Source: Amycolatopsis sp. NBC_01480
GTDB lineage: Bacteria; Actinomycetota; Actinomycetes; Mycobacteriales; Pseudonocardiaceae
DNA length: 64,000 nt
Direction of reading: 5' to 3'
NCBI RefSeq assembly: GCF_036227205.1
Contig: NZ_CP109442.1
Span: forward strand, 7,998,001-8,062,000
Position numbers and translations under genes: made by a program. This document shows, piece by piece, positions 26,609-35,104 of this stretch (position 1 is its first letter; every line of letters begins with the position of its first letter). The notes beneath the pieces are model-generated. The model had not been told where the DNA came from and made no database searches. It worked only from the letters and a program-made list of their open reading frames with translations.

Positions 26609-28020
26609 TGGCATCGAGGTTGCGCAAACCCGTGGTGCTCGGCGCGGTCCTGCTGATCCTGGTCATCGGCGCGCTGTTCGCGGTCTACCAGAAGGAGCGG
26701 ATCGGCACGCTGCTGTCCTCGGGCGACATCGTCCACGCGGAGTTCGCCCGGGACTACCGGCTGCAGCCGGACAAGTCCGACGTGAAGGTCGCGGGCGTGG
26801 TGGTCGGCAAGGTCACCGAGGTCGGCAAGGACGCGCAGGGGCACTCCCTGGTGACGATGAAGGTGGACGACGGCACCGTGGCCAAGCTGGGCAGCCTGCC
26901 GTCGGCGATCATCCGGCCGACCACGCTGCTCGGCGGCAACTACTACCTGGAACTGGTGTCCGGCGGCGCCCGGCAGGCGTACGACACCGCCCAGCCCATT
27001 CCCTTGGCGCGCACCTCCGTTCCGGTCGAGCTGGACCAGGTGCTGGCGACTTTGCCTGGCCGGGCCCGGGAATCCGTTCAGGACAGCACGCGGCTGACGG
27101 ACGAGGCGCTGAAAGCGGGGGCCGGTGCCGCGGCGGGTGATCTGGTCCGGGACGCCCCGGGCGCGCTCGCCCCCGCGAACGACGTGCTGTCCGCGGTGCG
27201 GGGAACCCGTCCACAGGAGGACCTCTACCAGCTCGTGCCCGACCTGGACTCGGCCGCCGCGACGATGACGCGCAAGGAGGGACAGCTCTCGGGCGTGATC
27301 GACTCGCTGCGAGACGTCAGCGCGACCCTCGCCGCGCAGCGCGCGCCGCTCGCCGACACCGTGGGCCAGTTGCCCGCCACACTCGGCTCGACCCGCACCG
27401 GGCTCGACGCGCTGAGCGGGAGCCTGGACCGGGTCACCGCGGTCGCGGGCAAGGCGGCGCCCGCGGTCAAGGAACTGTCGCCACTGCTGGAAAAGGCCAA
27501 CCCGGTCGTCCAGCAGGCCCTGCCGCTGGTGCGGGACCTGCGGCCGCTGCTCGCCCAGGTCCGTCCGGTGGTGGACGAGCTGGTGCCGACCGCCACGGGG
27601 GCGACCTCGACGCTGAACAACGTTCGCGGCCCGGTGCTGGACCGCGTCAACGGGCCGATCGCGAAAACCGTGCTGTCGCCCTGGAACGGGACCGGGGCGT
27701 ACGCCGGCGACGGCGGCAACGGTCACCTGTTCTACCAGGAGGTGGGCTACCTCGCGGCCCACACGGCGAACCTGTCCCAGTACGGCGACAAGAACGGGCG
27801 CATGCTCGGCCTCGCCCTCGGCGCCGGTGTCTCGAGTGTCGGCGGCAACGACCCTGGTACGGCGAAGCTGTTGCAATCACTCGGTTTGCTGCCCGGTGGG
27901 GTGCAGCTGCTGCCGCCGCCCGACAACTCCGGGGACACCTACCGCCCGCAGCCGGCGACCTCGCCCGGCCAGGGACAGCTGCTGCCCGGCCTCCCGCCGA
28001 TCCCCCTGCGATCGAACTAG
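26608..28020 (+). CDS. MCE-family protein 4 (MceD position)
   Basis: A 470-residue MCE protein, the longest of the set: anchor at residues 9-26, MCE domain about 38-125 (KSDVKVAGVVVGKVTEVG; PTTLLGGNYYLEL), helical tail and a proline-rich C-terminus ending LPGLPPIPLRSN. ATG 26608 overlaps the previous stop (TGATG). Confidence 0.9.
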   Translation: MASRLRKPVVLGAVLLILVIGALFAVYQKERIGTLLSSGDIVHAEFARDYRLQPDKSDVKVAGVVVGKVTEVGKDAQGHSLVTMKVDDGTVAKLGSLPSAIIRPTTLLGGNYYLELVSGGARQAYDTAQPIPLARTSVPVELDQVLATLPGRARESVQDSTRLTDEALKAGAGAAAGDLVRDAPGALAPANDVLSAVRGTRPQEDLYQLVPDLDSAAATMTRKEGQLSGVIDSLRDVSATLAAQRAPLADTVGQLPATLGSTRTGLDALSGSLDRVTAVAGKAAPAVKELSPLLEKANPVVQQALPLVRDLRPLLAQVRPVVDELVPTATGATSTLNNVRGPVLDRVNGPIAKTVLSPWNGTGAYAGDGGNGHLFYQEVGYLAAHTANLSQYGDKNGRMLGLALGAGVSSVGGNDPGTAKLLQSLGLLPGGVQLLPPPDNSGDTYRPQPATSPGQGQLLPGLPPIPLRSN

Positions 28021-28030
28021 GAGTTGTGCG

Positions 28031-29290
28031 GTGAAGAAGAAATTCTCGCTCCGCCGGACCTGGGAACGGGTCCGCACCGTGCCCGGGCTCGGGCGCAACG
28101 TGCTCACCGTGATCGTGCTGATCACGCTCGGGGTGATCAGCACGTCCGTGATCCTCGGCAATCAGCGGTTCATCCTGCCCTGGGCCGACCGGTACGTGTT
28201 TTCCGCGGACTTCGCCCAGGCACCGGCCATCAATCCGGGCCAGCAGCCGAAGGTCCGCATCGCCGGGGTCGAGGTCGGGCAGATCACCGGCAGCGCGGTG
28301 ACCGGCACCGGCACCGCCCGCCTGACCATGTCGCTCGAACCCGGGAACACCATCTACCGCAACGCGCACCTGGTCCTGCGGCCCACCAACCCGCTGAACG
28401 AGATGTACGTGGAGGTCGACCCCGGCGGGCCGCCGCAGCCACCGCTGCCGGCGAACGGGGTGATCCCGGTCGGCCAGACCGAGCGCCCGGTCCAGCCGGA
28501 CGAGGTGCTCGATCACCTCGACGACCGCAGCCGGGCCGCGCTGACGAACCTGTTGTCGGCCTCCGACGTCGCGCTCGCCAACGCCCCGGCCACCCTGCCG
28601 GGCGGGCTTCGCGCGGCCGACGGCACGATGGTGGCCGTCAAACCGGTGCTGGACGCGCTGGCGGCGCGGCGGGACAACATCGCGAACCTGGTGACCGGGC
28701 TGAGCCGGATCAGCGGCGCGGTCGGGCACGACGACGCGCGGCTGGCCGAGCTGCTGGACTCCACCCAGTCCACGCTTTCCGTGCTGGCCCAGCACAACGC
28801 GGATGTCCAGGCGACACTGGCGGAACTGCCCGGGACCACGGACCAGTTGCGCCGCGCGATGGACGGCGTGAGCGGCCTGACGAACCGGCTCAACCCGGTG
28901 CTCGACCACCTCGACCAGGCCTCGGCCCAGCTCCCGGACACGCTGCGCAAACTGGGCGGCACGGTGGACAACCTCGGCGCGACCGTGGCCGCGGCCAAGC
29001 CGGTCGTCTCCGCGGCCGGCCCGGTGGTCCGCGACGTCAGCCCGCTGGTCGGCGACGTGCACCGCTCGCTCGCGGACCTCGAACCGGTCACCCGGGACCT
29101 GATCCCCGACTCGGCCCTGCTGGTCTCCTACCTGGGCGACCTCCAGGCCTTCATCTACAACACCAACGGCGCGTTCAGTCTTTCGGATGCCAACGGCGGC
29201 TTCATCCGCGGCCACGTCGCGGTCCCGCTGCCCGACGCCGGCGTGCTTCCCGGCACCCACGGCGGCAACACCGGCGGGAGCCACCCATGA
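28031..29290 (+). CDS. MCE-family protein 5 (MceE position)
   Basis: A 419-residue MCE protein starting at GTG 28031. It has a basic N-terminus (KKKFSLRRTWERVR), anchor at about 24-44 and MCE domain about 55-140 (VRIAGVEVGQITGSAVTG; RPTNPLNEMYVEVDPGG). In mycobacteria the fifth protein is a lipoprotein, but no lipobox cysteine is visible here. Ends overlapping the next start. Confidence 0.9.
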   Translation: MKKKFSLRRTWERVRTVPGLGRNVLTVIVLITLGVISTSVILGNQRFILPWADRYVFSADFAQAPAINPGQQPKVRIAGVEVGQITGSAVTGTGTARLTMSLEPGNTIYRNAHLVLRPTNPLNEMYVEVDPGGPPQPPLPANGVIPVGQTERPVQPDEVLDHLDDRSRAALTNLLSASDVALANAPATLPGGLRAADGTMVAVKPVLDALAARRDNIANLVTGLSRISGAVGHDDARLAELLDSTQSTLSVLAQHNADVQATLAELPGTTDQLRRAMDGVSGLTNRLNPVLDHLDQASAQLPDTLRKLGGTVDNLGATVAAAKPVVSAAGPVVRDVSPLVGDVHRSLADLEPVTRDLIPDSALLVSYLGDLQAFIYNTNGAFSLSDANGGFIRGHVAVPLPDAGVLPGTHGGNTGGSHP

Positions 29291-30576
29291 TGCGGATCTT
29301 CACCGGAACGGCCGGGAAACTCGCCGTGCTGGGCACGTTTTTCGTCCTGTCCCTGGTGTATCTCGGCTACCTGTTCGACCGGGCGGGCGTCACCGGCCCG
29401 TTCCAGGCGGCGGCCTACACTATGTCGTTCGAGACCGGCGACGTCGACAACCTGATCCCGGTCGGCGACGTCGACATCGCCGGGGTCCGCGTGGGCCGGG
29501 TCCAGGACGTGTCGAACCGGGACGGGAAAGCGACGGTCGTCGTCGGCCTGGACCCGGAGGCGGGGCCGCTGCACGAGGGTGTGACGGTGCGGGTCGGCGC
29601 GAAGTCGCTGGCCGGTGAGTCCTATGTGGACGTCCAGGACGGCAAGGGCGCGGAACTGCCGTCGGGCACGAAGCTGGCGGCCTCGGCGGTCAAACCCGCG
29701 GTGCAGTTGCGCGACGTGGTGAACTCGCTCGACCCCAAGACCCGCGACGCGCTGGGCAGCGTGCTGCGTACGGCGGGCGCGGCGACCGCGGGCACCAAGG
29801 ACGACGTGTCGAGCGCGTTGTCCGGACTGGGCGCGCTCGGCCGCCAGGGCTACACCGCGATCGACGCCGTGGCGGCCCAGTCCAAGGACCTCACCGCGCT
29901 CGCCCAGCAGACCAACGTCGTGCTCGACGCGCTGAACACCGGTGAGGGGCAGATCGGGGACCTCGTGCAGGAAGCGCAGAAGCTGACGACGGCCACCAGC
30001 GGCCAGAAGCAGAACCTGTCCGACACCGTGCGGAAGCTCCCGCCCCTGCTGGCGAGCACGCAGACCGCCACCGGCCGCCTGCGCGACCTGTCGTCCGCGC
30101 TGAGCCCGGTCGCGGCGGACCTGAACCAGGCGGCGCCCGCGCTGTCGACGGCGCTGCAGCAGCTGCCCGCGACCACACAGGACCTGCGCGGGCTCCTCCC
30201 GGACCTCACCGCCACGCTGCACGAGGCACCGTCCACACTGGACCGGGTGCCGACGCTGGCCGGCGACGCTTCGGCGATGGTTCCCCAGCTGCGGACGACG
30301 ATGAGCCACCTGAACCCGATGCTGGGCTACCTCGCCCCGTACGGGCCGGAGCTGGGCGCGTTCTTCTCCAACTTCGGGGCGATGCTCAACTACGTGGACG
30401 AGGCGGGGATCCACTTCTTCCGCCTCGAGCCCGATCTGGGCAACGAAAGCATCGTCAAGGGTGTGCCGGTGCCGCTGCCGGCGATCCTGACCAACCGCAA
30501 CCCGTATCCGGCGCCGGGCCAGAGCCTGGCCCCCGACGGGCGCTCGTTCACCCGGCTCGAACCCGCTGGAGGCTGA
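29287..30576 (+). CDS. MCE-family protein 6 (MceF position)
   Basis: A 429-residue MCE protein: anchor at residues 10-30, MCE domain about 38-125 (VGDVDIAGVRVGRVQDV; GAKSLAGESYVDVQDG), helical region with LNQAAPALSTALQQLP-type heptads. ATG 29287 overlaps the previous stop; a second ATG at 29290 is possible. One base separates its stop from the sigma factor gene, so the sigma factor is in the same transcript. Confidence 0.9.
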   Translation: MMRIFTGTAGKLAVLGTFFVLSLVYLGYLFDRAGVTGPFQAAAYTMSFETGDVDNLIPVGDVDIAGVRVGRVQDVSNRDGKATVVVGLDPEAGPLHEGVTVRVGAKSLAGESYVDVQDGKGAELPSGTKLAASAVKPAVQLRDVVNSLDPKTRDALGSVLRTAGAATAGTKDDVSSALSGLGALGRQGYTAIDAVAAQSKDLTALAQQTNVVLDALNTGEGQIGDLVQEAQKLTTATSGQKQNLSDTVRKLPPLLASTQTATGRLRDLSSALSPVAADLNQAAPALSTALQQLPATTQDLRGLLPDLTATLHEAPSTLDRVPTLAGDASAMVPQLRTTMSHLNPMLGYLAPYGPELGAFFSNFGAMLNYVDEAGIHFFRLEPDLGNESIVKGVPVPLPAILTNRNPYPAPGQSLAPDGRSFTRLEPAGG

Positions 30577-30577
30577 G

Positions 30578-31114
30578 ATGAGTGTGCCAACGCAGGTGAT
30601 CACCGATGCCGACTGGCTCGCCGACGTGTATCGCCGCTGCCATCGCGACGTGTACCACTACATCCGCGCCTGGTCGGTCAGCCCGGCCACCGCCGAGGAC
30701 TTCGTGAGCGAGACCTTCCTCCGGGCGGCCCGGCACGTGATCACGTTGAAACAGCGGCAGGACAGCGTGGTGCCGTGGCTGTTCCGGGTGGCGAAGAACG
30801 TCATCCTCGACGACCGGAAGTCGGCCCGGTTCCGGCGGCTGGTGGTGCTGGACGAGGTGCCCGAGGCGCCGGCGGACCACGAGCCGGTCGAAGACCAGCT
30901 GACCCGGAAGTGGATCGCCGCCGAGGTCGGCAAATGCGTCGAACTGCTCAACCAGGCGCAGCGCCGGTGCCTCGACCTGAGGTTCCACGACGGCCGGTCG
31001 GTGGCCGAGACGGCGAAGCTGATGAACCGCACCGAGATCGCGGTCCGGCAGCTGCAGCACCGGGCCCTGATCCGGCTCGGCTCGCTGCTGCCCGCCGCAC
31101 TCGCACCCGGGTGA
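30578..31114 (+). CDS. ECF-type RNA polymerase sigma factor embedded in the MCE operon
   Basis: A 178-residue sigma-70 family protein. Region 2 reads YHYIRAWSVSPATAEDFVSE with DFVSETFLRAAR and WLFRVAKNVILDD; region 4 reads QAQRRCLDLRFHDGRSVAE followed by KLMNRTEIAVRQLQHRAL. No anti-sigma gene is adjacent. It starts one base after the sixth MCE gene. A decayed relative lies at 62231-62730. Its promoter target is unknown; the operon itself or envelope genes are plausible. Confidence 0.88.
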   Translation: MSVPTQVITDADWLADVYRRCHRDVYHYIRAWSVSPATAEDFVSETFLRAARHVITLKQRQDSVVPWLFRVAKNVILDDRKSARFRRLVVLDEVPEAPADHEPVEDQLTRKWIAAEVGKCVELLNQAQRRCLDLRFHDGRSVAETAKLMNRTEIAVRQLQHRALIRLGSLLPAALAPG

Positions 31115-31150
31115 TCGTGGACAGTCTCGGGAACTGAGTGCCAGTAGTTG

Positions 31151-31179
31151 TTGACTATCCACAGCGACCGCGGTTACGG
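31151..31179 (+). promoter_or_regulatory. Possible promoter upstream of the MMPL gene
   Basis: TTGACT (31151-31156), 17-base spacer and TTACGG (31174-31179) lie 33 bases before the preferred MMPL start. The -35 box is good, the -10 box poor. It would allow the MMPL-PpiC segment to be made apart from the MCE genes. Confidence 0.3.
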
Positions 31180-31211
31180 TGACCGCCGTCACAGCGAAGG
31201 AGTCGGTACCC

Positions 31212-33452
31212 ATGGGCCGCAGGAAGATCGGCGTCCGGGTGGTGGGCGCCGCCCTGGCCCTCGCCGCGCTCGCGGTCGCGGCCACCGGGCTGCTGAAGCT
31301 CCGGGTGGAGACGACGGTCGACTCCTTCCTCCCGGCAGGGGACTCCACCGTCACGGCGCTGGGGGACAACGCCCGGACCTTCGGCGGCGACCCGATCGTC
31401 GTCCTGCTGGAATCCCGGCAGCCACAAGGACTTCTGCTCGGCGACGGCCGGTTGCCCGCTCTCATGCGGCTTGAGGGGGAACTGGCCCACCTGCCCGATG
31501 TCGCGACCGTCTACGGCCCGGCGACGATCATGAACCAGCTCGCCATCACCTCGCAGGACATGCTCGCGCGGCTGAGCGGGACGCGGGACGGGCTGCGCGC
31601 CAAGGCCGAGAGCGAGGCGCAGGGCAAGGGATTGCCCGCGAGCGCGGTCAAGGCCGCCGGCGACGCCGCGGTCGCGGACTTCGACCGGCGCTACGGGGCG
31701 CTGCTCGTGCGCGGCCTGCCGGCCGGGCTGCCCACCACGAACAACCCGGCCTTCGTGCGGAACGTGATCTATGACAGCTCCGGGAACCCGCGCCCCCGCT
31801 GGCACTTCGTCGTGCCGTCGCCGACCGCGGTCTCGGTGCTGGTGCGGCCGCGGGAGGGCCTGGACGAGCCGGGCACCCGGCGCCTGGTGGCCGCGGTCCG
31901 CGACGCGGTCGGCCACGCCGGCCTGACGACCAGCCGGGTCACCGTCACCGGGGTCCCCGTGGTCACCTCGGCGGTGACCGACGAGGCGGTGGGCGAGATC
32001 CCGTTGATCGGCGCGCTGGCCGTCGTGGTGCTGCTCGGCCGGTTCCTGCTGACCGGCCGGAAGGAGCGGCTGCTGCGCCGGCTGTGGCCGCTGGCGGCCG
32101 CGCTGATCGGGGGTGTGCTGACCCTGGCGGCGTTCGGCTGGGCGGGCCTGCCGATGTCCTTCGGCGCCATCGTGCTCCTGCCGCTGCTGCTGGGCATCGG
32201 CAGCTCCTTCCCGCTGTACCTGGGCATGGTGGCGGACCGGCGCAAGGTGCTCGTGATGTCGGCGGCGAGTGCGGCGGCCTTCCTGTCGCTGGCGATCTCG
32301 CCGCTGCCGTTCGTTCGTGAGCTCGGCTTCGCGCTGGGCCTGGGCGTCCTGCTGACCGTCGGCGCGACGTTGCTGCTCGGCCGCCGGTTCGCGCCGTCCC
32401 CGCCGACGCCCGGCGACCGGGTCCGCACGATCGGCGGGGGCAGGCGGTGGGCGCTGATCGGGTGCCTGGTGGCGGTCGCCGCGGCCGGCTGGGTCGTGTT
32501 GCCCCGCTTGGACGTCCGGGCGAGTCCCGAGGACGTCGCGCGCGGGCTCTCGGCGCTGGACGAAGCTCGCTACGCCGAGCAGGTGCTCGGTTCCTCCGGT
32601 GAGGTCAGTGTGGTGCTGCGAGGCAACGACGCGCAGAGCCCGGCGGCACTGAACTGGCTCAGCCAAGCCCAGGATGTCGTGATCGCGCGCTTCGGCGACC
32701 GGGTCCGCCCGATCATCACGGCGCCGGACCTGCTCGGCTTCCTCGGCGAAACGCCCACCGCGGGGGAGATCGCGGCGGGGCTGCAGCTGATGCCGCCGTA
32801 CCTGACCTCGTCGGTGCTGTCACCGGACGGCACACAGGCCTTGCTCACGTTCGGGCTGAAGCTGCAGGACCTCGGGCAGCAGGCGCAGCTGCTGGACGAC
32901 GTGCGCGCGTCCTTGCCGCCCCCGCCGCCGGGCGCGCACGCGGACGTGGTGGGCCTGCCGGTGGCGGCCGCCCGAGCCTACGACCTGGTGCGCTGGGACC
33001 GGTATCCGGCGAATCTCGCGGGGGCCGGCGCCGCGGGGATCGTGCTCCTGTTCGGGTTGCGCCGGCGCGGGGACGCGGTGCGCGCCATCCTCGCGGCGGT
33101 GCTCGCCACCGGCTGGACGATCGCCGGGCTGTGGGCGGCAGGCCAGTCACTCAGCCCGCTCACCGTGGCGCTGGGCTCGCTGGCCACGGTCACCGCCGGT
33201 GAGTTCACGATCCTGCTGCTCGACGACACGCGCCCGAGACGGGCCGTGCGGTGGGCCTGCGCGACGTCAGTGCTCGGGTACCTGGTGCTCGCGTTGTCCC
33301 GGATCGGCCTGCTGCGCGAGTTCGGGCTCACCATGGCCGCGACCGTGGTGGTGTCCTACCTGGCCGCCCTCGCGTGTGTGTCGCTGGGACGCCGGCCGGT
33401 GCCCGGCCCACGGGCGGCGGCTCCTTCGAAAGCCGAATTGGTGGAGGTGTAG
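31212..33452 (+). CDS. MMPL/RND-family transporter
   Basis: A 746-residue membrane protein of the MMPL/RND superfamily: one N-terminal helix (about 12-30), a periplasmic domain opening with VETTVDSFLPAGDS and FGGDPIVVLLES, a block of about five to six helices, a second external domain and a final helix block ending near SLGRRPVPG. ATG 31212 has AAGGAG nine bases upstream; a GTG at 31179 in frame falls in a likely promoter. It probably moves a lipid-like compound across the membrane and may work with the MCE system. A fragment of a homologue is at 62099-62230. Confidence 0.88.
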   Translation: MGRRKIGVRVVGAALALAALAVAATGLLKLRVETTVDSFLPAGDSTVTALGDNARTFGGDPIVVLLESRQPQGLLLGDGRLPALMRLEGELAHLPDVATVYGPATIMNQLAITSQDMLARLSGTRDGLRAKAESEAQGKGLPASAVKAAGDAAVADFDRRYGALLVRGLPAGLPTTNNPAFVRNVIYDSSGNPRPRWHFVVPSPTAVSVLVRPREGLDEPGTRRLVAAVRDAVGHAGLTTSRVTVTGVPVVTSAVTDEAVGEIPLIGALAVVVLLGRFLLTGRKERLLRRLWPLAAALIGGVLTLAAFGWAGLPMSFGAIVLLPLLLGIGSSFPLYLGMVADRRKVLVMSAASAAAFLSLAISPLPFVRELGFALGLGVLLTVGATLLLGRRFAPSPPTPGDRVRTIGGGRRWALIGCLVAVAAAGWVVLPRLDVRASPEDVARGLSALDEARYAEQVLGSSGEVSVVLRGNDAQSPAALNWLSQAQDVVIARFGDRVRPIITAPDLLGFLGETPTAGEIAAGLQLMPPYLTSSVLSPDGTQALLTFGLKLQDLGQQAQLLDDVRASLPPPPPGAHADVVGLPVAAARAYDLVRWDRYPANLAGAGAAGIVLLFGLRRRGDAVRAILAAVLATGWTIAGLWAAGQSLSPLTVALGSLATVTAGEFTILLLDDTRPRRAVRWACATSVLGYLVLALSRIGLLREFGLTMAATVVVSYLAALACVSLGRRPVPGPRAAAPSKAELVEV

Positions 33453-33455
33453 GGA

Positions 33456-34499
33456 GTGAAACTCCAGGTCCCCGGATTGTTCCGGCGATGGACGGTGGTG
33501 CCGTCCGGGCTCCGGGCCCAGGGTGTGCTGGCGGCCGTGCTGGTCGCCATCGCGGGCGGCTCGGGCGGGAACCTCGTCGTGCGCGCGCTCGACGAGCTGC
33601 CGGCCGGCGCCGTGTTCCGCACCGGCGACACCGTCGTTTCGCAGGAACAGCTCCAGCAGCGGGTGAACCTCATGGAACTCCTCTACGGGGTGCAGCAGCC
33701 TTCGGACCCCGCCGGAACGGACCGGTTCCGGCGCTCGGTGGCCAAAGCCGTCGCGGTGAGCATGGTCGTCGACGACGCGGCGCGGGGCGCCGGCATCGTC
33801 ATCGCCGACAAGGCGGCCAGCGACCAGCTCGACAAGATCGTCAGCGACAACGGCACCGACCGCAAGACCTTCGTGCAGCAGCTGGGCGCCCACGGTCTGT
33901 CCGAAAAGGACGTTCTGGACGAGGTCAAGCGGCAGCAGGCGGGCGCGCGGCTGTTCCAGCAGGCGACCGCCGGGGTCAAGGCCACCACCGACGCGGACGC
34001 GCAGCACTACTACGACGCCAACCGCGCGCAGATGGTCTCGCCCGAGCAGCGCGACCTCGCCAACATCGTCGTGTCGTCGGCCGACCAAGCGCAGCTGGTG
34101 GCTCAGCAGGCCCGCTCGGGCGCCGATTTTCCGGGGCTGGCCGGGCAGTACTCGATCGACGGCAGTACCAAGGGCAACGGTGGTTCGCTCGGCAAGGTGG
34201 CCGCGAGCCAGCTCGACGCGGCGTATGCCAAGGCCGCTTTCGCCGCGCCGCCGGGGAGCGTGTTCGGCCCGGTGCAGACCCAGCAGGGCTGGAACGTCGG
34301 GCGGGTCGGTGCCGTCCACCCGGGCAGCCCGATGTCCTTCGACCAGGTCAAGGACGCGGTCAAGACCAAATTGGACAATGACGCGAAACTCAAGGTGTGG
34401 GACGACTTCCTGGTCGCCAGGATCAAATCCGCGAAGGTGGAGTACGCCCCCGACTACCTGCCGCCCGACCCGGACGCGCCGCCCGCGGACGGTCAGTAG
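33456..34499 (+). CDS. Membrane-anchored PpiC-type peptidyl-prolyl isomerase (parvulin/SurA-like)
   Basis: A 347-residue protein with one N-terminal membrane helix (about 22-42), a SurA-like N-domain (QEQLQQRVNLMELLYG; RKTFVQQLGAHGLSEKDVL) and a parvulin domain about 195-300. The parvulin domain contains SPEQRDLANIVV, ADFPGLAGQYSIDG, NGGSLGKV and GSVFGPVQTQQGWNVGRV. It would help fold exported proteins, here probably the MCE or MMPL envelope domains. Start GTG 33456 lies three bases after the MMPL stop. Confidence 0.85.
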   Translation: MKLQVPGLFRRWTVVPSGLRAQGVLAAVLVAIAGGSGGNLVVRALDELPAGAVFRTGDTVVSQEQLQQRVNLMELLYGVQQPSDPAGTDRFRRSVAKAVAVSMVVDDAARGAGIVIADKAASDQLDKIVSDNGTDRKTFVQQLGAHGLSEKDVLDEVKRQQAGARLFQQATAGVKATTDADAQHYYDANRAQMVSPEQRDLANIVVSSADQAQLVAQQARSGADFPGLAGQYSIDGSTKGNGGSLGKVAASQLDAAYAKAAFAAPPGSVFGPVQTQQGWNVGRVGAVHPGSPMSFDQVKDAVKTKLDNDAKLKVWDDFLVARIKSAKVEYAPDYLPPDPDAPPADGQ

Positions 34500-34514
34500 G
34501 GGAAAAGGAGGAGA

Positions 34515-35006
34515 ATGATGCTGGCTCTCATTCTGGCCGTGGCCGCCGGGGTCTGCCTCGGGCTCGGCTGGCTGCTGGGACAAGTGGTGCTGGTCTACGT
34601 CGCGCTGGGTCTTTCGGCGGCTGGCTTCGTGCTCGTGCTGGTGCAGGCCGTGCGACGCTGGAAAGCCGCCAAGGCGGCGAAAGCGGTCGACGCGGAAGCC
34701 GAAATCGAGGATGGTGACGGTACGGACTCCGGGATCGTGGAGCAGCCGGACGATGCGGCGGCCGAGGAAGGTGAAGTTGTTGTCGCGTCTGCCGCCGACG
34801 AAGGCGATGTTGTTGTCGCGTCCGCGGCCGAGGATGGCGAGGTCGTTTTCGTGGTACCGGGCCGGATGCGCTTCCACGCCGCCGGATGCCGGCTGATCGA
34901 CGGAAAGGGTGTGGAACAGCTGACGCTGGAGGAGGCCGAAGACGAGGCCTTCACCGCGTGCACGGTCTGCGCGAGCCACCAGGCCGCGGAGCTTGTCGGG
35001 GGCTGA
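34515..35006 (+). CDS. Small membrane protein with acidic repeats and a cysteine motif (unknown function)
   Basis: A 163-residue protein with two membrane helices (residues 2-20 and 23-42), a basic junction and an acidic linker containing about three imperfect copies of EGEVVVASAAD. The C-terminal domain has FHAAGCRLIDG followed by FTACTVCASH. The HxxxC / CxxC spacing resembles a small metal-binding module. It ends the MCE-MMPL operon, 15 bases after the isomerase gene. I do not recognise the family. Confidence 0.65.
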   Translation: MMLALILAVAAGVCLGLGWLLGQVVLVYVALGLSAAGFVLVLVQAVRRWKAAKAAKAVDAEAEIEDGDGTDSGIVEQPDDAAAEEGEVVVASAADEGDVVVASAAEDGEVVFVVPGRMRFHAAGCRLIDGKGVEQLTLEEAEDEAFTACTVCASHQAAELVGG

Positions 35007-35046
35007 AGTCCGCGGACTTTCCCGCGCCGGGGAATTCCGGCGCGGG
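35006..35046 (+). terminator. Terminator region of the MCE operon
   Basis: Two hairpins follow the last gene: a perfect 14-base palindrome AAGTCCGCGGACTT (35006-35019) followed by TCCC, and a 10-base stem (35021-35030 with 35037-35046) around GGAATT. Neither has a long T run, but together they mark the operon end. Confidence 0.55.
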
Positions 35047-35104
35047 CGGTCGATGGGTTAGAATCTCTGACGCCCGCGCAACGGTGCGCCGGTAAGGGAT
35101 GTGA

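Noticed and set aside
31179..31211. GTG 31179 as start of the MMPL protein
   Set aside because: It falls in the likely promoter and has no ribosome site, while ATG 31212 has AAGGAG at good spacing.
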